A stretch of DNA of 64,000 bases from Nonomuraea angiospora (GTDB lineage Bacteria > Actinomycetota > Actinomycetes > Streptosporangiales > Streptosporangiaceae). The position numbers were made by a program, and so were the translations under genes. Under the pieces are notes generated by a model. The model ran no database searches. It saw only the letters and a list, made by a program, of their open reading frames with translations, and was not told the DNA's origin. The stretch is taken from contig NZ_JADBEK010000001.1 in NCBI RefSeq assembly GCF_014873145.1, positions 7,874,001 through 7,938,000 of the forward strand, given 5' to 3'. Numbering within the stretch: the first letter of the stretch is position 1; each line of letters begins with the position of its first letter. This document shows positions 36,459 to 43,844 of this stretch, in pieces.

Positions 36459-36481
36459 ACCTGCCAGACCAAGGGGAGCGC

Positions 36482-37570
36482 ATGACGCACGAAGTGGGGC
36501 TCTGGCGGATTGGCGCAACCGGCGAACCCGTTCGTGTCACCTCCAGTCCGATTCCGCTGGAATCCCAGTTGGAAACGCTGATCGCTCGGGATCCCGCGAT
36601 CCTGGACGAACCGCTGATGATCATCGGACGGCAGGTCGTCACGGACTTCGGGGGGATCATCGACCTGCTCGGGATCGATGGTGACGGCGTGCTGCACGTC
36701 CTGGAGTTGAAGCGCGGTCGTACGCCCCGCGAAGTCGTGGCCCAGATCCTTGACTACGCTTCCTGGGCCAAGGACCTCAGTCACGATGACGTGCTGACCA
36801 TCTACGCGGAGTCTCAGCAGGAGCCCCCCTTCGAAGTGGCGTTCTCGAACGTGTTCGGCGCCAGCCCACCGGACGAACTCAACGCCGGCCACCGGCTGAC
36901 GATCGTGGCTCATGACGCCGACCCCGCCACGGAGCGCATCGTGAGTTATCTCAGTTCGTTCGCAGTTCCTGTCAACGTCGTGTTCTTCCGGTACTTCGAG
37001 GACGACGATCGCCGGTACCTGGCACGTACGTGGCTGATCGACGAGAGCAAGCCGTCGCGTGCGACCTCGGTCAAACAGCGCAGCGGCACCAAGGAGATGT
37101 GGAACGGCCAGGACTGGTATGTGGCTCTGGGTGAGGACAACGGGCACCGTAGCTGGGACGACGCCCGCAGGTATGGGTTCCTGTCCGCCGGGGGCGGCAC
37201 CTGGTTCTCTCGGACGCTAATCAACCTGCCCATCGGAGCACGTGTCTTCGCCTGCATCCCCAAGACCGGCTACGTCGGCGTAGGCACAGTGATCGGCGAG
37301 GCGCGCCCGGCGAAGGAAGCAGTCCTGAAGATTGACGAGGAGGCTCAGCGCTTCCTGGACCTCGATCTGAAGGCGAGCTACCGACACGAGGGCGATGATC
37401 AGGACGAAACCCTGTCCGAATACATCGTACCCGTTAATTGGACCTACGATGTTCCTCGTGAGGAGGCCGTATGGACACGTGGAATGTTCGCTAATCAAAA
37501 CAGCGCCTGCAAGCTGCGCAGCAAATTCACACTGGAGCGGCTGCTGGAGGCGTTTAACTTGGACGAGTAA
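36482..37570 (+). CDS. PD-(D/E)xK nuclease with EVE/PUA-like C-terminal domain
   Basis: 362 residues from ATG 36482. The N-terminal half (about 1-150) is NucS/DUF91-like: SQLETLIARDPAILDEPLMI, then IDLLGIDGDGVLHVLELKRG, where D-(x)n-E-L-K is the catalytic triad, and VVAQILDYASW follows. The C-terminal part (about 205-300: WYVALGEDNGHRSWDDARRY, then RVFACIPKTGYVGVGTVIGE) resembles EVE or PUA-type modified-base readers. A fused base reader and nuclease suggests cutting or sensing of modified DNA. It lies 23 bases after hsdM, so it probably extends the defence operon. The modification target is inference. Confidence 0.7.
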   Translation: MTHEVGLWRIGATGEPVRVTSSPIPLESQLETLIARDPAILDEPLMIIGRQVVTDFGGIIDLLGIDGDGVLHVLELKRGRTPREVVAQILDYASWAKDLSHDDVLTIYAESQQEPPFEVAFSNVFGASPPDELNAGHRLTIVAHDADPATERIVSYLSSFAVPVNVVFFRYFEDDDRRYLARTWLIDESKPSRATSVKQRSGTKEMWNGQDWYVALGEDNGHRSWDDARRYGFLSAGGGTWFSRTLINLPIGARVFACIPKTGYVGVGTVIGEARPAKEAVLKIDEEAQRFLDLDLKASYRHEGDDQDETLSEYIVPVNWTYDVPREEAVWTRGMFANQNSACKLRSKFTLERLLEAFNLDE

Positions 37571-37827
37571 ACAGAAGAGTGACTGAGTCAGTGATTGGCG
37601 ATACGTACTTGCTATCGGATCCCAGATCCTGTTGACCTCTCCGGAGCTTCTATCGACGCTCACTAGACGGCAGTTACAGTAGGTCGCGGGATCCCGGTTC
37701 ACCTACTCGGAGTGCGACTACGCGTCCCGAGTTTCTATCTTCAGCGAGAACTAGCGCGGCTGGCCATAAAATACGCCCAGCCCGGCGATAGGCCCGAGGA
37801 TCGGGTACGCATGTGGTGGGAGGATAA
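37571..37827. promoter_or_regulatory. Gap between the R-M operon and the coiled-coil gene
   Basis: A 257-base spacer containing GGCTGG-N13-CCAGCC around the AT-rich CATAAAATA (37758-37782), a possible promoter or hairpin. GGGAGGATAA lies directly before the next start at 37828. No gene was seen. Confidence 0.4.
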
Positions 37828-39537
37828 ATGAGTGCTGGACGATATCGGTCGATATTCCACACGCGCCTTACTCCGGCAGACGCTATAGCCACTGCATCTC
37901 GTGAATGGCGCCAGTGGCTGGTGAAGAAAAGCGCGCATAAGAAGATCAATATCGAGGCATACGACGATGGCCAGGCCGTTCTAGGAGACGGCATAGTCCT
38001 CCTTCGCGACACAAGGACGGCTGGAGACGGCACACAGACCAGTAAGTGGCAGTTGCGTGAGCACAAGGACGGTGGTTACTGGCTCAGTTCCCTGATCGTG
38101 CACGCGCCGGGTAAGGTGGCGACTGCCGACGAACGCACCTGGTTCTGGCTCGATGTCGAGCATGTGCGCCCAGACCTGAGTCCGGAAGATACTCAGAGGC
38201 CTTCTCCTGCAGCGCTTCCTGGCCTTGCGCGCCAGTTGCTGGGGACGTTGGACGCTCGGGATCATTGGGCTTATCTGCGTCCGACACCTACGCTCGTTCG
38301 TCCTGATAGGCTGGACGATCTCTTAGAAGTTCTGACCGACGAACAACGGCGACTTCCCGCAATTGTCGCTTCTCCCCATGACCGTATCTCGTTCTCTGCC
38401 TGGAAATCATCAATTGATGGAGTGACCCGCTTCCTGCCGGGTCTAGCCAGCCTTTATCTTCTAGATCCGCTTACAGCGGAGGAGTTCAACCATGCTGTGG
38501 GTACCGCATACGAAGTTCGGGGAGGAGCGGTGCGGACTTATCTTCCCGACCTTGACCTCGCAGTGGAGGAGGACGCAGTTCGGCACCGATTCTTAACTGG
38601 TGCTCGAATCGAGGCTGATGCCAAGAGATCGGCGCAGTTGATCACTGCTTTGCCTCGGCAACTGGCGGCGGATGGGCGTTTGCCTGGCCCGCTAAACAAG
38701 CTGACGCGGACAACCGCGGTTTCGCCCCCGGCTAGTCCGAGACCTGTGTCGCCTCCGTCTGCGACATCATCTTCTGACTTCGCGCGCCTCATCGAAGAGA
38801 ATGTGAAGCTGCTTGCAGAGAATGTCGAGTTGAATGACCTGCTCGATCTCGCCGGATACGAGGAGCAGAAGGTCCGCGAGGACGCGGCCAATCTCCAGGA
38901 TGGACTCCTCGACACGGCGGCAGAGTTGGAAGTGGCAAATCAGAAGATCGCCGAACTAACAGACTTGGTTCGGACACTGCGGCGCAGGCTGACCTCTGCA
39001 GGGCGCGCAGCCGAGGCTTATCTCCCGGCCGAGGTTCCGACGGTGCTTCCGACACAGTTGCCGGAAGTGCTCGAACGGCTCGAAGAACTCGATCGTGTCG
39101 AGTTCACCGGCGAAATCGACTATGTGTGGAAATTGCAGGAGAAGGCGCAATCGTCGACGTGGGCGCAGACGGCCTGGCAGGTGCTGCTGGCTTTACAGGA
39201 CTACGCTGAGGCAGTTTCTAAAGGCGAGTTCAACGGCGACTTTCGCCGCTGGTGCACAGAGCCTGTCCCCGGTGCTGCCGCTATCTCCGCGGGAAAGGTG
39301 AAGCCGGACGAATCGGATACTGTTCACACTAATGCCAGACTGAGCCGACTGCGACTGCTGCCCGTACCACCAGAGGTCGACCCATCCGGTCACGCCTACA
39401 TGTGGTCCCACATCCGGATCGGTAGCGGGGCTGGGATGAGCGCCCCGAGGATGCATTACTTCGACGACGTCCGGAACACGGGCAAGATCTACATCGGCTA
39501 CCTCGGTCCTCACTTGCCCGTAAAGTCGACCAACTGA
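37828..39537 (+). CDS. Large coiled-coil protein of unknown function in the defence locus
   Basis: 569 residues from ATG 37828, just after GGGAGGATAA. The N-terminal 120 residues are globular (SREWRQWLVKKSAHKKINIE, then WQLREHKDGGYWLSSLIVHA). A middle region (about 310-395) is a coiled coil (LIEENVKLLAENVELNDLLD). The C-terminus, about residues 520-569, is distinct: MWSHIRIGSGAGMSAPRMHY followed by FDDVRNTGKIYIGYLGPHLP, as found at the ends of some uncharacterised phage-defence-island proteins. Function is unknown. Its own promoter region separates it from the restriction operon. I do not claim a nuclease; no catalytic motif is visible. Confidence 0.65.
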   Translation: MSAGRYRSIFHTRLTPADAIATASREWRQWLVKKSAHKKINIEAYDDGQAVLGDGIVLLRDTRTAGDGTQTSKWQLREHKDGGYWLSSLIVHAPGKVATADERTWFWLDVEHVRPDLSPEDTQRPSPAALPGLARQLLGTLDARDHWAYLRPTPTLVRPDRLDDLLEVLTDEQRRLPAIVASPHDRISFSAWKSSIDGVTRFLPGLASLYLLDPLTAEEFNHAVGTAYEVRGGAVRTYLPDLDLAVEEDAVRHRFLTGARIEADAKRSAQLITALPRQLAADGRLPGPLNKLTRTTAVSPPASPRPVSPPSATSSSDFARLIEENVKLLAENVELNDLLDLAGYEEQKVREDAANLQDGLLDTAAELEVANQKIAELTDLVRTLRRRLTSAGRAAEAYLPAEVPTVLPTQLPEVLERLEELDRVEFTGEIDYVWKLQEKAQSSTWAQTAWQVLLALQDYAEAVSKGEFNGDFRRWCTEPVPGAAAISAGKVKPDESDTVHTNARLSRLRLLPVPPEVDPSGHAYMWSHIRIGSGAGMSAPRMHYFDDVRNTGKIYIGYLGPHLPVKSTN

Positions 39538-39939
39538 AACCATCTGCTGATACACGTCCACGACCAGCCAAACAAGCCCAGTGTGCGTGGGTAGATTTGG
39601 AAGTTCGCAACACCAAGGAGACCAGAACTCGGCGGTGTGGAACCGTAGTTACTCGTTGGCAAGTGGATCCGGAGCGCAGGGCCGCCAGGCCCGAGCACCG
39701 GAAGCCGCGCGGCAGCCGATCGCCCCAGCCCGAGATGTGAGTACCCAAGTGAGCGATCGTCACGACCTGATTTTGGGATTCCTGGGAGGCTTCTGGGGCG
39801 CGGGGCGGTGCGTGCCCGGACCGGCCGAAGAGCCGCAGCCGGGCACGCTTGCCGGCATCGCGCCCGGCGGGCCGCGCAGCGGGCCGCCCTTGATGACGTA
39901 CAGATAATTGGCTTTCTGATCTCGGGGCTGACCTGTGTC
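39538..39939. other. Gap before the IS481-type element
   Basis: No supportable gene. A minus-strand frame reads ANYLYVIKGG, reminiscent of a transposase, but the surroundings do not fit. The 15-base ATCTCGGGGCTGACC at 39919-39933 recurs at 41934 on the other side of the insertion sequence. Confidence 0.4.
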
Positions 39940-41905
39940 CTGTCCCGGGACATGCTTGACACGTCGATCCCAAGACATCGGTGACAGGTGCTGTTTTCGG
40001 CCAGTCTGGCGTGCGTCGTTGCGACGTCGCGCGTCGGGAGGCCGGGATTGGCCCTGGTGGATATGTCGGTTGTTGAGCAGCGGTATCGGGCTGTGCTGGC
40101 GGTGCTGGCCGGCGCTTCGGTGACCGAGGTCGCCCGAGAGGTCGGGGTGGCGCGGCAGACGTTGTCGGGCTGGGTGTCGCGCTATCGGGAGTCGGGTCTG
40201 GGTGGGCTGGTGGATCGCTCGCGGCGGCCGCATTCGTCTCCATCGCAGATGCGGGCGGAGGTGGAGGTGCTGGTGTGTGAGTTGCGGCGGCAGCATCCAC
40301 GGTGGGGTCCGGTCCGGTTGGCGCATGAGGTCGGCCGTCGGGGTGTGGATCCACCGCCGTCGCGGATGGGGGTGTATCGGGCGCTGGTGCGTCATGGGCT
40401 GATCGAGCCGGGGGCGGGGCGGCGTAAGCGGGTCTTCCGTCGCTGGCAGCGTGAAGCGCCGATGGAGTTATGGCAGATGGACATCGTCGGCGGCGTGTTC
40501 TTAGCCGACGGGCGCGAGGTCAAGGTGGTGACCGGCGTTGACGACCACTCGCGGTATTGCGTGATTGCCAAGGCGGTGGTGCGGGCCACCGGCCGGGCGG
40601 TCTGCCTGGCCTTTGTCGAGGCGTTGCGGGCGTTCGGGGCGCCGGGTGAGGTGCTGACGGACAATGGCAAGCAGTTCACCGCGCGGTTCGGGCATGGCGG
40701 TGAGGTGCTGTTCGACCGGATCTGCCGGGACAACGGCATCGTGCACCGGCTCACCCAGCCGCGCTCACCCACCACCACGGGCAAGGTGGAGCGTTTTCAC
40801 CAGAGCATGCGCCGCGAGCTGCTGGATGACGCCGGCCCGTTCGAGGACCTGGCCGCGTTCCAGGCCGCGCTGGACGCCTGGGTCGTGCATTACAACACCG
40901 CCAGACCGCACCAGAGTCTGGACATGGCCGTCCCTGCCGACCGGTTCACGCCGGTGAGTGAGGCCGAGCGGGAGCTTCTGCCGCTGCGCCTGCCGACCAT
41001 CCTGAGCGCCCAATCGGATGCGATGCCTGCCGCAGACGATGCAGCTGCCGACGCCGCTGCTGCGGCGCCGAAGCGCCGGGAAAGCAGCAACGAGGACACG
41101 CAGGTGGCCAGGCGGCCGACGACACCGGCGGCGTCGTGGTCGGGTGGGCCGATCGAGTTCGACCGGGTGGTGCCGGCCAGTGGCAACCTGGGGGTGGCGG
41201 GCAAGCAGTTCTGGCTCGGTCCGGCCCGCGCTGGTCAGGTGATCACTTTCTGGGCGGATGTGAACGTGATTCATCTGCTGGTCGGCGGGGTGCGGCTAAA
41301 AAGCCTGCGCTTGCACCTGTCCACCAACGACCTGGCCCGTCTGTTCGCCGGCGGTGGCCGCCCGGCGGGGCCGTCGCCGCTGCCGCAGGCCGAGAACGAC
41401 GCCGTGGTGGAAGTGGAGCGGACGGTCAACAAGTACGGCCTGGTCAGCCTGGCCGGTCGCTATCTGCTGGCTGCCGAGATTCTGGGCGGGCGCCGGGTCA
41501 CCATCCGGATCGAGGAGAAGACGCTGATGTTCCTCGACCCCGACACCCGGCAGCTGCTGCGGGTCCGGCCAAACCCGCTGATCTGGGCCAAATGCCTGCA
41601 GTTGCGCGGTGCTCGTCCGGCTGGGCCGCCGCCGGTGCCGGAACGGTCGCCGGTCACGGTGCAGCGGCGCGCGAACTCCTTCGGCGTGATCATGGTTACC
41701 CGGCAGACCGTCTCCCTGGGCCGGCTGTATGTCGGCCGGGTCGTCACCGTGCACGTCAGTGACACCACGTTGACCATCGATCTGGACGAGGGGCCGCGCA
41801 CGGTGCACCGCACCACCGACCTTCCGGTCCGCAACGTCAAAGCGCATCGGCCGTACAAGGTCGACCATGTTTCCTAGATCACCTGTCGCTCATGTCGTGG
41901 GACAG
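39940..41905 (+). mobile_element. IS481-family insertion sequence
   Basis: Imperfect terminal inverted repeats frame the element: CTGTCCCGGGACATGCTTG near 39940-39958 and its partner at 41881-41905 share CTGTCCC and GACATG. The transposase occupies nearly all of it. The integrase remnant to the right lacks its N-terminal part, so the insertion may have helped disrupt the island's recombinase. Confidence 0.75.
40048..41877 (+). CDS. IS481-family transposase with long beta-rich C-terminal extension
   Basis: 609 residues from TTG 40048, six bases after GGGAGG; in-frame ATG 40063 is an alternative. A helix-turn-helix front end (VTEVAREVGVARQTLSGWVS) is followed by the DDE core: QMDIVGGVFLADG (Asp), LTDNGKQFTARFG (Asp) and TGKVERFHQSMRREL (Glu). 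Residues about 395-600 add three related beta-rich units (GNLGVAGKQFWLGPARAGQV, YGLVSLAGRYLLAAEILGGR, FGVIMVTRQTVSLGRLYVGR). Standard IS481 enzymes have fewer than 400 residues. The catalytic acids are intact, so it may be active. Confidence 0.88.
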   Translation: MALVDMSVVEQRYRAVLAVLAGASVTEVAREVGVARQTLSGWVSRYRESGLGGLVDRSRRPHSSPSQMRAEVEVLVCELRRQHPRWGPVRLAHEVGRRGVDPPPSRMGVYRALVRHGLIEPGAGRRKRVFRRWQREAPMELWQMDIVGGVFLADGREVKVVTGVDDHSRYCVIAKAVVRATGRAVCLAFVEALRAFGAPGEVLTDNGKQFTARFGHGGEVLFDRICRDNGIVHRLTQPRSPTTTGKVERFHQSMRRELLDDAGPFEDLAAFQAALDAWVVHYNTARPHQSLDMAVPADRFTPVSEAERELLPLRLPTILSAQSDAMPAADDAAADAAAAAPKRRESSNEDTQVARRPTTPAASWSGGPIEFDRVVPASGNLGVAGKQFWLGPARAGQVITFWADVNVIHLLVGGVRLKSLRLHLSTNDLARLFAGGGRPAGPSPLPQAENDAVVEVERTVNKYGLVSLAGRYLLAAEILGGRRVTIRIEEKTLMFLDPDTRQLLRVRPNPLIWAKCLQLRGARPAGPPPVPERSPVTVQRRANSFGVIMVTRQTVSLGRLYVGRVVTVHVSDTTLTIDLDEGPRTVHRTTDLPVRNVKAHRPYKVDHVS

Positions 41906-41939
41906 AAACGTCAGGCATCTCATGGGACTAGACATCTCG

Positions 41940-42453
41940 GGGCTGACCGGACTCCAGCGGCGGGACCTCGACCTCGACGCCAGAACGGTTCGTATCGAAC
42001 GCCAGCTGATCCAGATCACCGGCAAGGGCCTCGTCTTCACCGAGCCGAAGTCACACGCGGGCAGGCGAACTGTCGTCATCCCGGACCTGTATCATCGATG
42101 AGCTTCGCGCCCACGTGAAGGACTTCACCCAGGACGGACCGGAAGGCTTGATCTTCGCTGGACCCGACAACGGGGCGCTCCGCAACACCAACTTCAACCG
42201 CCGCGTCTGGGTCAAGGCGCTCGACGACGCGGGCGTGTCGAAGATTCACTTCCACGATCTGCGGCACACCGGCAACACCCTGGCCGCCAGCACGGGCGCG
42301 TCCACCCGAGAGCTGATGACCCGCATGGGACACTCCAGCACCCGGGCCGCGCTCATCTACCAGCACTCCACCGACGAGCGCCAGCGCGAAGTGGCGCGCA
42401 AGCTTGACGCCCTCGCACGCGGCGCACTGGCCAAGAAGCCATCGGGCACGTAA
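41940..42453 (+). pseudogene. Island tyrosine integrase, N-terminally truncated and frameshifted
   Basis: The homology starts at GLTGLQRRDLDLDARTVRIE and follows RQLIQITGKGLVFTEPKSHA; a frameshift near 42098 (after VVIPDL) is followed by HVKDFTQDGPEGLIFAGPDN and the catalytic HFHDLRHTGNTLAAS (HxxR), MTRMGHSSTRAALIYQHST (H, and Tyr of the nucleophile). Only about 175 of an expected 390 residues remain. Its place next to the tRNA attachment site is where such a gene belongs. With this decay the island can probably not excise itself. Confidence 0.85.
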
Positions 42454-42489
42454 CGGGCACGGCCCCAAAACCAGCCCCCGCAAAGATCG

Positions 42490-42516
42490 AAAGCCCAGGC
42501 GGTTGACCTGGGCTTT
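42490..42516. terminator. Perfect stem-loop between integrase remnant and tRNA-Ala
   Basis: AAAGCCCAGG pairs perfectly with CCTGGGCTTT around a seven-base loop (CGGTTGA). It is bidirectional, serving both the integrase side and the tRNA gene, whose 3' end lies nine bases away. Confidence 0.85.
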
Positions 42517-42523
42517 CATATGA

Positions 42524-42566
42524 GTGGAGCCTAGGAGATTCGAACTCCTGACTTCCTGCTTGCAAA
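42524..42566 (-). repeat. Right island attachment site inside tRNA-Ala
   Basis: These 43 bases equal the copy at 25110-25152. They form the 3' half of the intact tRNA-Ala, from the acceptor stem to the anticodon loop, and were supplied by the element, so the tRNA stayed functional. Confidence 0.92.
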
Positions 42567-42597
42567 GCAGGCGCTCTGCCAACTGAGCTAAGGCCCC
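42525..42597 (-). tRNA. tRNA-Ala (anticodon TGC)
   Basis: 73 nucleotides without an encoded CCA. The acceptor stem GGGGCCT pairs with AGGCTCC (one G-U), followed by discriminator A. The D arm has AGCTCAGTTGGCAGAGC, the anticodon stem CCTGC/GCAGG encloses TTTGCAA with anticodon TGC, and the T loop is TTCGAAT. All stems close. It is the integration target of the island: its 3' half is repeated at 25110-25152. The gene is transcribed towards the island. Confidence 0.97.
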
Positions 42598-42612
42598 TTC
42601 GACGAAGATAGC

Positions 42613-43341
42613 TTACCGGGCGGACGAAGCTACCTGCGTCGTACCAAGGTCATCGCTCAGTACCAAACCAGGGAAGTCGGCGATCGAGTCAAGGATGTGG
42701 GTCGCGCCGCCCTTCAGCAGGCGCTCCCGGCTGTGGACCCCGGTCATCACCCCCGCCACGATCGACGCGCCCGCGCGCCGGCCACAGAGCATGTCGCTTT
42801 CCGAGTCGCCGATGACGGCCACCTGGCGGACGTCCTCCGCACCCAGGCGTAGCACCGCGTGCAGGACCATGTCCGGCCAGGGGCGGCCGCGGCCGCCGGC
42901 GTCTTCGGGGGAGATGGCCAGGTCGATCTTGTCGTGCCAGCCGAGGACGCTCAGGATGCGGCTCAGCGTGGTGCGGCTGAAGCCGGTGATCAGGGCGAGC
43001 TTGATGCCGGTGCCGCGGAGTTTGTCGAGGACCTCCAGGACTCCGGGCACGGGGACGAGACCCGCCCGCTCCAGAGTGCCCTCGTAGGAGCGCTCGAACG
43101 TCAGGTTCGCCGCTTGCGCCTGGGCCTCGTTTCCGGGGAAGATCCCACGGAAGACATCGATCTTGGGGCAGCCCCGGGACCGGTGCACGTGAACCATGGC
43201 ACGCGCGTACGCTCCGGTCCCGGGCACTATGCCCTGGGTCGCGATCGCCTCGGCGAAGGCGCGCTCGACCATGGCGATGTCACCGACTGTGGTGCCTGCC
43301 AGGTCCAGGCACACCAGCTTGATGGGGACGACGTCACTCAT
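42613..43341 (-). CDS. Phosphonatase-like HAD hydrolase
   Basis: 242 residues from ATG 43341. HAD motif I is KLVCLDLAGTTVGD, the DxAGT variant used by phosphonoacetaldehyde hydrolases. The cap domain is helical, motif II is LALITGFSRTTL, the basic motif lies in GGRGRPWPDM and motif III is VAVIGDSESDM. The enzyme should remove phosphate or cleave a C-P bond in a small compound. Annotated relatives are often called phosphonatase-like hydrolases. It begins 15 bases before the DLW-39 gene end. It is chromosomal core, flanking the tRNA. Confidence 0.88.
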   Translation of the reverse strand: MSDVVPIKLVCLDLAGTTVGDIAMVERAFAEAIATQGIVPGTGAYARAMVHVHRSRGCPKIDVFRGIFPGNEAQAQAANLTFERSYEGTLERAGLVPVPGVLEVLDKLRGTGIKLALITGFSRTTLSRILSVLGWHDKIDLAISPEDAGGRGRPWPDMVLHAVLRLGAEDVRQVAVIGDSESDMLCGRRAGASIVAGVMTGVHSRERLLKGGATHILDSIADFPGLVLSDDLGTTQVASSAR

Positions 43342-43356
43342 CGCCTCGCCGGTCGG

Positions 43357-43476
43357 TTAGTTCTCGCTGCCGGTCGCCTCGGTCCAGAGATCGAGCTCTG
43401 CGCGGTCGGCCTGCACCTTACGCCAGATCAGCAACCCCCCGAGGGCGATCAGCGCCAGAACGAGCAGCTTCTTCAC
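43357..43476 (-). CDS. DLW-39 family small membrane protein
   Basis: 39 residues from GTG 43476, too short for routine gene finders: VKKLLVLALIALGGLLIWRK, then VQADRAELDLWTEATGSEN. A single transmembrane helix is followed by the DLW motif with a charged, helical tail. This tiny family is widespread in actinobacteria, commonly next to tRNA-Ala or gyrA; its function is unknown. Its presence beside tRNA-Ala helps to locate the uninterrupted chromosome. Confidence 0.9.
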   Translation of the reverse strand: MKKLLVLALIALGGLLIWRKVQADRAELDLWTEATGSEN

Positions 43477-43762
43477 GGTGTGACCCCACTTCTTCGACGG
43501 CCTCACCTGCCGGGGTGAGACCCAACGGTTGACATGCAGCCTAGCAAGGGATGGCTGCGCTCCCTGTGTTGCGCACAGACCGGATGCGCGGAATGTGTGG
43601 AGAACGAGTGGTCAGCCCCAGGTGAGGCGCGTTAACCCCATCCCCCACGACATCTCGGATTCCTCTCCGTGTCCATCCCCCTCCATTCCGGGGGCCACCC
43701 GTCAGGCAACAGCTCGATCATGCCAAATATCGCGCCCGGTCGCGCATGACTTCGAACTGGAC

Positions 43763-43779
43763 ATACCCCTAGAGGGTAT
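43763..43779. promoter_or_regulatory. CsoR-like copper operator 1
   Basis: ATACCC-N5-GGGTAT, a perfect palindrome of the CsoR type, 66 bases upstream of the MFS start. Copper-responsive repressors bind such sites. Confidence 0.7.
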
Positions 43780-43806
43780 ATTACGTTCCTCGGCGTTCCC
43801 GGAAGA

Positions 43807-43821
43807 TACCCCCTGGGGGTA
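43807..43821. promoter_or_regulatory. CsoR-like copper operator 2
   Basis: TACCCCCTGGGGGTA, a perfect 15-base palindrome, 24 bases before the MFS start and close to its ribosome-binding site. Together with operator 1 it suggests tight copper control. Confidence 0.75.
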
Positions 43822-43844
43822 ACAGGAAAGGAAGGGGTCACGTC

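Noticed and set aside
39760..40040. Minus-strand ANYLYVIKGG, possible transposase fragment
   Set aside because: The ten residues resemble an ISAs1-type motif, but nothing around them continues the homology in any frame.
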